Shown: piece after piece, positions 15,380 to 21,846 of the stretch
Numbering within the stretch: the first letter of the stretch is position 1
How the letters are laid out: each line of letters starts with the position of its first letter
DNA from: CAZCZR01 sp964503455
GTDB taxonomy: Bacteria > Bacillota > Clostridia > UBA1381
Length of the DNA stretch: 22,098 bases
Direction: 5' to 3'
Assembly (NCBI GenBank): GCA_964503455.1
Contig: CAZCZR010000025.1
Span: 1-22,098, forward strand
Notes under the pieces: generated by a model
What the model was told of the DNA's origin: nothing
Seen by the model: the letters and a program-made list of their open reading frames with translations, nothing else
Databases searched by the model: none
Program-made: the position numbers and the translations under genes

Positions 15380-15681
15380 CGCTGCTTATAACTGTATTTG
15401 CCGCCATTGCCGCGACTGTTGCGTGGTATAATGAGGAAAGAGAGCTAAAGCTCGGCTCTTTGTGCCTTATATACTGGGGCGCGTCGCTGATGTGGCTTGT
15501 TGACGCGGTCGCCGAATACATAAAGCTTGGCGCGGAATATTTCAATCCGGCGCCGGCGGATATGTTAAATGATGCGTACCTCGGTTTTTCCGCAGTCGCA
15601 CTGGGACTTGTAATATGGCTTGCGGTGCTGCTTGTTAAAGACCCCGAAGGCAGGATAAGAAAAATTTTAAAAAAGCAATGA
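15376..15681 (+). CDS. Small three-helix membrane protein, second of the cassette
   Basis: A 101-residue protein of unknown function, predicted to have three membrane helices: about 1-18, 27-46 (LCLIYWGASLMWLVDAVAEY) and 67-88 (AYLGFSAVALGLVIWLAVLLV). The loop at 49-66 carries NPAPADMLND, and the C terminus is basic (EGRIRKILKKQ), so it should face the cytosol. Its ATG overlaps the stop of the first cassette gene (ATGA), a sign of coupled, roughly equimolar synthesis and perhaps a complex. A strong terminator follows within 10 bases, so the pair is a self-contained unit. No transport, sensor or enzyme motif was recognised. Confidence 0.8.
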   Translation: MTLLITVFAAIAATVAWYNEERELKLGSLCLIYWGASLMWLVDAVAEYIKLGAEYFNPAPADMLNDAYLGFSAVALGLVIWLAVLLVKDPEGRIRKILKKQ

Positions 15682-15690
15682 CCCGCTTTA

Positions 15691-15737
15691 AATCGGAGCC
15701 GGTACACCCCCGAATGTGTGCCGGCGCCGATTTTTTT
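15691..15737 (+). terminator. Strong rho-independent terminator of the membrane-protein cassette
   Basis: A 17-bp stem pairs 15691-15707 (AATCGGAGCCGGTACAC) with 15716-15732 (GTGTGCCGGCGCCGATT). There is one A-G mismatch and one G-T wobble. A run of seven T begins in the last stem bases. It starts 9 bases after the stop codon. Confidence 0.92.
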
Positions 15738-15752
15738 GGTATTGCCATATAG

Positions 15753-15789
15753 CCGCAACGGGCTGCGGGAGCTTTGCGAATAGGCAAAG
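15753..15789. repeat. Two adjacent small hairpins upstream of the beta-galactosidase promoter
   Basis: CCGCA and TGCGG (15753-15768) form a 5-bp stem, and CTTTGC and GCAAAG (15772-15789) a 6-bp stem. AATAGGCAA within the second (15779-15787) recurs inverted as TTGCCTATT at 15868-15876, touching the -35 box of the next promoter. They lie before that promoter, so they would not be in its mRNA. Otherwise the 15738-15874 gap holds only a short open frame ending at a stop near 15810, possibly a gene remnant. Confidence 0.35.
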
Positions 15790-15874
15790 ACGCCGAAATG
15801 GAGCTTGCTTAACGCGGATAAGACCTGTACGTGACGATATTATTATTTGATCTTATATTTTTAGAGATTGCCTA

Positions 15875-15903
15875 TTGCAATTCGTTTTTTCGTGTGTTAT
15901 AAT
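15875..15903 (+). promoter_or_regulatory. Sigma-A promoter of the GH35 gene
   Basis: TTGCAA (15875-15880) and a perfect TATAAT (15898-15903) are 17 bases apart. The leader is about 32 bases and contains AAAGGAG before the ATG at 15942. The inverted copy TTGCCTATT (15868-15876) overlaps the -35 box and may be part of an operator. Confidence 0.8.
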
Positions 15904-15941
15904 GACCTTGTTCAAAATTCATGAAAAAAAGGAGAACAGGC

Positions 15942-17792
15942 ATGATATATGGATTTGCACAGACTTCATCGGCTCCGGTCGAGGAAGGGCGCATAAATCT
16001 TGGGGGACGCGGCATTACGGTAAACAGCCGATATATTTCAAAAAACGGTGTTCCGGTCATACCGGTATCCGGCGAGTTCCATTTTTCAAGATGCAGCCGC
16101 GATATGTGGCGCACGGAGCTTGAAAAGCTCAGGCGCGGGGGCATAACGGCGGTGTCTACATATATGCTGTGGATATATCACGAGGAGGAAGAGGGCAGGT
16201 TTGATTTTACGGGCGACCTTGATATACGCGCTTTCATAGAAGCGGCGGCAGACGCGGGACTTGATGTTGTCCTGCGCATAGGCCCGTGGGCGCACGGAGA
16301 GTGCAGAAACGGAGGTTTCCCCGACTGGCTTTTGAAAAAGCCCTTTAAGCTGCGTGACAATAATGACGGGTATATATATTACGCGCGCCGCTGGTACGAG
16401 AAGATATATGAGCAGGTAACGGGACTTGATGAGCATATAATGGCAATACAGCTTGAAAACGAGCTTGTTGACAACAGTGCGCATCTGCTGCGGTTAAAGG
16501 AGCTTGCCAAGGAAGTCGGATTCGATGCTCCGCTGTATACCGTGACCGGCTGGAACAGCGCCTACGGCGCCGAGATCCCCGAAGGAGAGGTGCTGCCCGT
16601 ATTCGGCGGCTACACCGTTACTCCGTGGACGTCTATCGACGAAGAACCGCAGCCGTGTCCGCATTACCGCTTCGATCCTATGCGAAACGACGCCGCTATA
16701 GGCGCGGATATTATATCCGGCGGCTCTGCCGACAGACACGTCCTTGAGTATGACAGATACCCCTTTGCCACCTGTGAGCTTGGCGGCGGTATACAGGTAA
16801 CGCGGCATCGCCGCCCTGAGGTCGATCCCATGGATATATACGCGCTGTCGCTTGTAAAGCTCGGTTCGGGAAACAACTTTGTCGGATATTATATGTACCG
16901 CGGCGGCACAAATAAAATAGGAAAGCTCTCGACCTTTCAGGAGTCTACGGAAACGGGCTATCCGAATGACTACCCGATACTTTCCTACGACTTTCAGGCG
17001 CCTGTGTCGGAGTATGGCGAGCTTAGGCGGCATTATTATCTGCTCAGGCTTTTGCATATGTTCATAGAAAGCTACGGCAGTATGCTTGCGCCGATGGATG
17101 TGTATATGCCGGAAAAGAAGGCTGATACGGGAGATGCTTCGTCGCTCAGATACGCGGCGCGCAGAAATGACAAGACGGGCTTCATTTTCGTCAATCACCA
17201 TGACGGAGAACATAAGCTTGATGATATATACGGAGTGTCCTTTGAGCCTGTACCCGATATGCGCATCAATGTGACGGGAGATATATGCTTTATACTCCCC
17301 TTCGGACTTGAGATAGCGGGCGAAACGCTTGAGTACGCGTCCGTTCAGCCGCTTACATACAAAGACGGCGTGTATTATTTCTTTGAGATACCGGGCATAA
17401 AGCCAGAATATAAATTTGCGGGAAAAGATGCGGTATCCGAAAAAAGCTTCAAGATAGGAAACGCCGCCGTAAGAACTCTTACCATGGAGGAGGCAATGCG
17501 TTTCGGACTTGACGGGCAGCCGCCCGTTCAGGATGCGGAGCTTAGCGCGGAGATCGTGGACGGTATACCGTTTGACGCGAAATATATCGGCAACATGAAG
17601 TCGGATAATATTGTCTGCTATCGCCTTACGGCCTCAAAGCCGGAGGGATTTGTGAATATAACCATGGAAGCCGATAATTTTCAGCTTTACAGCGATGGAG
17701 AGCTTGCCGCCGATTTCTTCAGCTTCGGCAAAGCGTGGAGAGTGCCGGCAAGGCTGATATACGGGCATGAGGCGTATCTGCTTGTCGCTTAG
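15942..17792 (+). CDS. Glycoside hydrolase family 35 beta-galactosidase
   Basis: A 616-residue retaining glycosidase that releases terminal beta-galactose. The TIM barrel occupies about 25-375. It shows YISKNGVPVIPVSGEFHFSR (31-50), RIGPWAHGEC (112-121) and GGFPDWL (124-130). The acid/base is Glu174 in AIQLENEL. The probable nucleophile is Glu279 in ATCELGGGI, where most family members have an E followed by aromatic residues. The remaining 240 residues form beta-rich domains, including EADNFQLYSDGELAADFF (576-593). There is no signal peptide, so it acts in the cytosol on imported galactosides. The ATG at 15942 follows AGGAG at 7 bases; an earlier in-frame ATG (15921) lies upstream of that site. 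No transporter or regulator is adjacent. It is followed after 44 bases by the HAAS-domain gene without a terminator. The exact substrate linkage is unknown. Confidence 0.9.
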   Translation: MIYGFAQTSSAPVEEGRINLGGRGITVNSRYISKNGVPVIPVSGEFHFSRCSRDMWRTELEKLRRGGITAVSTYMLWIYHEEEEGRFDFTGDLDIRAFIEAAADAGLDVVLRIGPWAHGECRNGGFPDWLLKKPFKLRDNNDGYIYYARRWYEKIYEQVTGLDEHIMAIQLENELVDNSAHLLRLKELAKEVGFDAPLYTVTGWNSAYGAEIPEGEVLPVFGGYTVTPWTSIDEEPQPCPHYRFDPMRNDAAIGADIISGGSADRHVLEYDRYPFATCELGGGIQVTRHRRPEVDPMDIYALSLVKLGSGNNFVGYYMYRGGTNKIGKLSTFQESTETGYPNDYPILSYDFQAPVSEYGELRRHYYLLRLLHMFIESYGSMLAPMDVYMPEKKADTGDASSLRYAARRNDKTGFIFVNHHDGEHKLDDIYGVSFEPVPDMRINVTGDICFILPFGLEIAGETLEYASVQPLTYKDGVYYFFEIPGIKPEYKFAGKDAVSEKSFKIGNAAVRTLTMEEAMRFGLDGQPPVQDAELSAEIVDGIPFDAKYIGNMKSDNIVCYRLTASKPEGFVNITMEADNFQLYSDGELAADFFSFGKAWRVPARLIYGHEAYLLVA

Positions 17793-17808
17793 AGCTTGCC
17801 GGAAATAA

Positions 17809-17823
17809 GCCGCGTTCAGCGGC
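17809..17823 (+). repeat. Small hairpin just before a Shine-Dalgarno
   Basis: GCCGC, the loop GTTCA and GCGGC form a 5-bp stem ending 2 bases before GGAGG of the next gene. There is no T tract, so it does not terminate. A similar GCCGCC/GGCGGC hairpin precedes the pstS Shine-Dalgarno. Confidence 0.4.
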
Positions 17824-17836
17824 ATGGAGGATCAGA

Positions 17837-18517
17837 ATGACTAAACGGGAATATCTTGATACACTTTACAATGAACTCAGCTTTCTTCCGCCGGAGGAAC
17901 GCGGTGAGCAGATACGGTATTTTGCCGCGCGGCTTGACAGCGTTGCCGAGGAGGAGCTTGAAGCTTTATTCGGCACACCGCAAGAAGCCGCCGAAAAAGT
18001 ATTCAACCGCCGCGCACGTGAGAATGCGGATCAAAGCGCACCAAAAACCGACGCGTTCAGCGGCGCTCAAAGCCGGACGGACACCCGTTCGGGCGAGGGG
18101 CATACCAATTACAGCGGCCATCCCAACCGCCCGAACCGTCCCGATACGGACAGAAACAGCGGCAGTGCGCTGAAAACGGTTCTGACAGTGCTTGCCGTGA
18201 TAGTATGCCTGCCATTCGCGCTTGCGGCGGGAGTGTTTGCGCTTGCGCTTGTATGCGCGGCGATAGTAGCCGCGGCGATCATAATCGGCGGCGCGATAGC
18301 GGTTTTCGGCGTGGGGGTGTATGGCGTTACGCAGTGCGTGTCTATGCCGGCGGCGGATATGCTTTATAACGGAGGAATCGGACTTCTTATGGCGGGAGCA
18401 GGCGCTGCGGCGATATGGTTCATTCCGCAGCTTATAATAAAAGGACTTATTATGCTTATACGCGGCATTACGGATTTGCTAAGCAGAGCGTTTCACAGAG
18501 GAGGCGGCAGAGGATGA
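17837..18517 (+). CDS. HAAS/DUF1700-type membrane protein
   Basis: A 226-residue protein. Residues 1-58 (MTKREYLDTLYNELSFLPPE, ALFGTPQEAAEKVF) match the start of DUF1700/HAAS proteins, a small helical domain thought to act in membrane-associated signalling. A polar linker (60-111, rich in Asn, Pro, Arg, Thr and Ser) leads to a hydrophobic half with helices at about 113-133, 136-165 and 177-205. The C terminus is amphipathic and basic (RGITDLLSRAFHRGGGRG). The ATG follows GGAGG at 6 bases. DUF1700 genes usually sit next to a PadR-type regulator; none is seen here. It overlaps the YDD-repeat gene by ATGA, suggesting joint function. Probably co-transcribed with the GH35 gene, since no terminator or promoter lies between them. 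Confidence 0.75.
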   Translation: MTKREYLDTLYNELSFLPPEERGEQIRYFAARLDSVAEEELEALFGTPQEAAEKVFNRRARENADQSAPKTDAFSGAQSRTDTRSGEGHTNYSGHPNRPNRPDTDRNSGSALKTVLTVLAVIVCLPFALAAGVFALALVCAAIVAAAIIIGGAIAVFGVGVYGVTQCVSMPAADMLYNGGIGLLMAGAGAAAIWFIPQLIIKGLIMLIRGITDLLSRAFHRGGGRG

Positions 18518-18810
18518 AAAGGATCAATAAAACAGCGGCGGTAATATGCGCGGCGGCAGTCGTTATAGGCGGAGTGTCGGCAATCGCGGGCTATGCCGCC
18601 GGCGGACGGGGAGACCGCCTTGGATGGAGTATACAAAGATATATCCGTTCCTATGATCATTACAAAGATCGTTATGACGACTATGACGACTATGACGACT
18701 ACGACGATTACGATGATTATGATGATTATGATGATTACTATTATTACTACACCGATCCGTGGAGTTATTTTTACTCAAACAGGGGCGGCTCCGACACGGT
18801 AACGGTGTAA
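18514..18810 (+). CDS. Short exported protein with Tyr-Asp-Asp repeats
   Basis: A 98-residue protein I do not recognise as a named family. Residues 1-30 (KRINK, then a hydrophobic run to about 28) form a signal peptide or anchor with no lipobox. A basic segment (31-53) follows. Residues 54-74 are seven YDD units, then five Tyr (75-79), then TDPWSYFYSN and a short tail. The acidic-aromatic repeat could bind calcium or other cations, or basic partners, outside the membrane; this is inference. Low-complexity DNA accounts for the repeat, but codon phase, the Shine-Dalgarno (GGAGG 13 bases upstream) and the ATGA overlap with the HAAS gene support real translation. No clear terminator follows. Confidence 0.7.
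   Translation: MKRINKTAAVICAAAVVIGGVSAIAGYAAGGRGDRLGWSIQRYIRSYDHYKDRYDDYDDYDDYDDYDDYDDYDDYYYYYTDPWSYFYSNRGGSDTVTV
18673..18735 (+). repeat. Nine-base tandem repeat encoding seven YDD units
   Basis: Seven in-frame copies of TAY-GAY-GAY. The first three use GAC for both aspartates, the fourth one of each, and the last three only GAT. So the copies are not identical in DNA, yet the protein repeat is perfect. Confidence 0.9.
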
Positions 18811-18882
18811 ACGGAGAACCGTAATATCGGCCGCACAAAAATTGATAATACAAAATTTTCGGAAAAAATTGCGGTTTTGTTA

Positions 18883-18911
18883 TTGATTAATCGATGTTTA
18901 TATGATATAAT
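18883..18911 (+). promoter_or_regulatory. Sigma-A promoter of alaS
   Basis: TTGATT (18883-18888) and a perfect TATAAT (18906-18911) are 17 bases apart. Transcription should begin about 33 bases before the ATG, too short for a T-box leader. Confidence 0.8.
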
Positions 18912-18950
18912 AGACCATAGCGTTTAAACAACAGAAAGGAAGTGTTTGTC

Positions 18951-21584
18951 ATGCAGGGACCCGGAATCAATGAGATCAGGGAGAAATTCTTGAGCTTTTT
19001 TGAATCAAAGGGATGTCTGAGACTGCCGAGTTTTTCGCTTGTACCGAGAAACGACGCGAGCTTATTATTGATAAATTCAGGAATGGCGCCGATGAAGGCG
19101 TGGTTTAAGGGAACGGAGGCGCCTCCGCGCAGGAGAGTCACCACCTGCCAGAAATGCATACGCACGCCGGATATAGAGCGCGTGGGAAAGACTGCCCGTC
19201 ACGGCACGTTTTTCGAGATGCTTGGGAACTTTTCCTTCGGAGATTATTTCAAAAAAGAAGCTATAACATGGGCGTGGGAATTTTTAACGGAAGTAATGGG
19301 GCTTCCCGCCGACAGACTTTGGATAACCATATACGAGGAGGATGATGAAGCCGGCGATATATGGAGAAATGTCGTAGGCGTTCCGGCTGAAAGAATAGTG
19401 AAGATGGGCAAGGAGGACAATTTCTGGGAGCATGGCACAGGTCCGTGCGGCCCCTGCTCGGAGATACACTATGACCGAGGCGAGGAATTTTCATGCGGTC
19501 CGGACTGTCATCTCGGCTGTGACTGCGACAGATTTATGGAGGTATGGAACCTCGTATTCACGCAGTTTGACAAGGATGACGAGGGCAATTACAATCCTCT
19601 GCCCAATCCGAACATTGATACCGGTATGGGACTTGAGCGTCTCGGTGTTGTTATGCAGGGCGTAAACAACCTTTTTGAGGTCGATACCGTGCAAAACGTG
19701 ATGAAGCACATTTCCGATATTGCGGGCGTTGCTTACAAACGGGACGAAAAGACAGATGTGTCGTTAAGAGTTATCACCGATCACATTCGTTCCACGGTAA
19801 TGATGGTCTCGGACGGAGTCATCCCCTCAAACGAGGGACGCGGCTATGTGCTGCGCCGTCTGCTCAGACGCGCGGCCCGTCACGGCAGACTCCTCGGCAT
19901 AACCGACAAGTTCCTTTATATCGTTGCCGATACCGTTATAAACGAGTCGATGCAGGGATATCCGGAGCTTGACGAAAAGCGCGAATACATCAAAAAGATA
20001 ATAGAGATGGAGGAAGGCAAGTTTGCTCAGACAATCGAAAGCGGACTTGACATCCTCAATAAATATATCGCGGAGGAAAAGGCTTCGGGCAGCTCCGTTT
20101 TAAAGGGAGAGGAAGCGTTTAAGCTTCACGACACCTATGGGTTCCCGCTCGACCTTACGATAGAGATAGCGGAGGAATCCGGCCTTGAGGTTGACGTTGA
20201 CGCGTTCAACATCTGCATGAAGGAGCAGAAGGAACGCGCGCGCAGAAGCAGAGATGACGGCTCAAGCTGGGACGGAGGCGTTTCATATGAGTTTGAAAAC
20301 GCGCCCGCCACGGTATTTACCGGCTACGATACTCTGACGGACACCTCCGAGATAGCCGGAATAGCCGCCGAGGGCGAGGTCTCGGCTGTTATATCCAAAG
20401 GCGAAAAAGGAATAATCGTCACGGAAAAGACGCCGTTTTACGCTGAAATGGGCGGTCAGGTCGGAGATGTGGGAAAGATCACTGCAAACGGCTTTGAAGC
20501 CGAGGTTATAAACACCACAAAGACAGGCGACGGATTATATATGCACGAGGTAGAGGTAAAGTCGGGCGAGGTGAAGCTCGGCGATACGGTAACGCTCTCG
20601 GTAGACAGGGAAGTGCGGGAGTATATCTGCCGCAACCATTCCGTAACGCATCTGCTGCACAGAGCGCTTAAGACAACCCTTGGCGACCATGTGGCCCAGG
20701 CGGGTTCGCTTGTAACGAAGGATATGCTTCGATTTGACTTCTCTCATTTTGAGGCGCTGACGGACGAACAGATAAAGAATGTTGAACGTCTTACAAACGA
20801 GGCGATAATGTCATGCACGCCTATAACGGTTCAGGAGCTGCCTATAGACGAGGCGAAAAAGCTTGGAGCCGAGGCGCAGTTCGGAGAAAAGTACGGAGAT
20901 GTGGTAAGAGTTGTTCAGATGGGTAAATACTCGACTGAATTTTGCGGCGGCACGCATATGAAGAACACAGGTCTTGCCGGAATGGTAAAGATCGTTTCCG
21001 AAAGCGGCGTTGCTGCCGGAGTAAGACGTATCGAGGCTGTTACGGGTTGGAACGTACTCAACTATATGTATGAAAAAGACAGAATAATAGCGGAAACAGC
21101 GGAAGCACTCAGAACAAACACGCACGATGTTGTCGTGAAGGCGAAGAGCGTAACGGACGAGTTGAAATCTGTCCAGAAGAATGTTGAGTCGCTGAAGGCG
21201 AAGCTTGCCAATGCGAAGGTAAGCGGTCTTATGGCGGGAGTTAAGAATATAGGCGGCGTGGAAGTGTTTATTGGACAGCTCGACGGCGCGTCTGCGGCGG
21301 ATCTTAAGACTATGGCTGACAGCATTAAGGAGAAATCCGCCTGCTCCGTATCGGTGCTTGCCTCGAATACGGCGGGAAAGATCACGTTTGTATCAATGGC
21401 TACAAAAGAAGCGGTCGCAAAGGGTATACATTCGGGTAAGCTTATAAAGTCCGTCACGGCGATAGCCGGAGGTTCGGGCGGCGGAAAACCCGATATGGCT
21501 CAAGGCGGCGGCAAGGATGCGGATAAGATAGATAACGCGCTTGCGGTCGTTGACGAGCTTGTAAATGATATGCTGGCTTTATGA
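18951..21584 (+). CDS. alaS: Alanyl-tRNA synthetase
   Basis: An 877-residue class II synthetase charging tRNA-Ala, with editing of mischarged Ser and Gly. The catalytic core (1-250) shows RTPDIERVGKTARHGTFFEM (71-90) and GNFSFGDYFK (92-101). The tRNA recognition region includes SNEGRGYVLRRLLRRAARHG (293-312). The editing domain carries the metal motif HSVTH (His563, His567) and CGGTH (Cys665, His669). A C-terminal oligomerisation/C-Ala domain (about 715-877) contains a Gly-rich GGSGGGKPDMAQGGG stretch. The ATG at 18951 has AAAGGAAG 8 bases upstream; a GTG at 18942 sits within that spacing. All key residues are present and the length is usual. It is monocistronic between its promoter and terminator. 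Confidence 0.98.
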   Translation: MQGPGINEIREKFLSFFESKGCLRLPSFSLVPRNDASLLLINSGMAPMKAWFKGTEAPPRRRVTTCQKCIRTPDIERVGKTARHGTFFEMLGNFSFGDYFKKEAITWAWEFLTEVMGLPADRLWITIYEEDDEAGDIWRNVVGVPAERIVKMGKEDNFWEHGTGPCGPCSEIHYDRGEEFSCGPDCHLGCDCDRFMEVWNLVFTQFDKDDEGNYNPLPNPNIDTGMGLERLGVVMQGVNNLFEVDTVQNVMKHISDIAGVAYKRDEKTDVSLRVITDHIRSTVMMVSDGVIPSNEGRGYVLRRLLRRAARHGRLLGITDKFLYIVADTVINESMQGYPELDEKREYIKKIIEMEEGKFAQTIESGLDILNKYIAEEKASGSSVLKGEEAFKLHDTYGFPLDLTIEIAEESGLEVDVDAFNICMKEQKERARRSRDDGSSWDGGVSYEFENAPATVFTGYDTLTDTSEIAGIAAEGEVSAVISKGEKGIIVTEKTPFYAEMGGQVGDVGKITANGFEAEVINTTKTGDGLYMHEVEVKSGEVKLGDTVTLSVDREVREYICRNHSVTHLLHRALKTTLGDHVAQAGSLVTKDMLRFDFSHFEALTDEQIKNVERLTNEAIMSCTPITVQELPIDEAKKLGAEAQFGEKYGDVVRVVQMGKYSTEFCGGTHMKNTGLAGMVKIVSESGVAAGVRRIEAVTGWNVLNYMYEKDRIIAETAEALRTNTHDVVVKAKSVTDELKSVQKNVESLKAKLANAKVSGLMAGVKNIGGVEVFIGQLDGASAADLKTMADSIKEKSACSVSVLASNTAGKITFVSMATKEAVAKGIHSGKLIKSVTAIAGGSGGGKPDMAQGGGKDADKIDNALAVVDELVNDMLAL

Positions 21585-21648
21585 GATGACACACCATTCG
21601 TATACAGCTAAAAAAACAACAAAATATCGATATATACAGACATCATGG

Positions 21649-21678
21649 CTGCCGCGTTTAATACGCGGCGGTCTTTTT
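21649..21678 (+). terminator. Rho-independent terminator of alaS
   Basis: CTGCCGCG (21649-21656) pairs with CGCGGCGG (21664-21671) around a 7-base loop, with one T-G wobble, and TCTTTTT follows. It lies 64 bases after the alaS stop; the intervening bases hold nothing recognisable. Confidence 0.88.
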
Positions 21679-21696
21679 ATATGCCGCATTTGAAGA

Positions 21697-21752
21697 TTTA
21701 CATACAATTTACACAAACGCGCTTTCGGAGTTTACATACGAAACGCTATAAT
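21697..21752 (+). promoter_or_regulatory. pstS: PhoP-box-like array and -10 element of pstS
   Basis: TTTACA occurs at 21697, 21708 and 21731. The first two are 11 bases apart, the repeat period of the Firmicute PhoP box (TTWACA-like hexamers with about 5-base spacers). The third is 23 bases on, leaving room for one degenerate copy. TATAAT lies at 21747-21752, while the -35 position (21724-21729, TTCGGA) does not match consensus, as expected for an activator-dependent promoter. The array would cover about -62 to -23, where PhoP binds in Bacillus. The gene it precedes encodes a phosphate-binding protein, which supports the call. Confidence 0.7.
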
Positions 21753-21801
21753 AAAAACCGTGGAAAACACAAAAAACAAGCACAGCTTTTTAAGAAGCGT
21801 T

Positions 21802-21846
21802 ATGGATTTGAGCCGCCCAAAGGCGGCAGAATGGAGATTAACATGA
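21802..21846 (+). other. Possible 14-codon leader frame overlapping the pstS start
   Basis: ATG at 21802 opens a frame reading MDLSRPKAAEWRLT whose TGA overlaps the pstS ATG (ATGA). Upstream there is only a weak AAGAAG. The frame contains the 21812-21827 hairpin and the pstS ribosome binding site, so its translation could affect pstS initiation. It may be chance. Confidence 0.3.
21812..21827 (+). repeat. Perfect hairpin in the pstS leader
   Basis: GCCGCC, loop CAAA and GGCGGC form a perfect 6-bp GC stem ending 5 bases before the pstS ribosome binding site (GGAG at 21833-21836). No T tract follows. It may protect the message or tune initiation. Confidence 0.5.

Noticed and set aside
15738..15874. 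A riboswitch (glycine or cyclic di-GMP type) suggested by the hairpins and GGCAAAGACGCCGAAA.
   Set aside because: Conserved core elements of those classes do not line up, and the region lies upstream of the GH35 promoter, so it would not be in that mRNA.
16494..17213. Minus-strand frame of 239 codons opposite the GH35 gene.
   Set aside because: It is a shadow of the conserved glycosidase with no initiation signals or domain.
18673..18735. A CRISPR-like tandem repeat.
   Set aside because: The units are 9 bases, contiguous, without spacers and in phase with a coding frame.
18563..18853. Minus-strand frame rich in Asn/His/Arg repeats opposite the YDD array.
   Set aside because: The repeat is the reverse-strand image of the TAY-GAY-GAY array; the plus frame has a signal peptide, a ribosome binding site and operon coupling.
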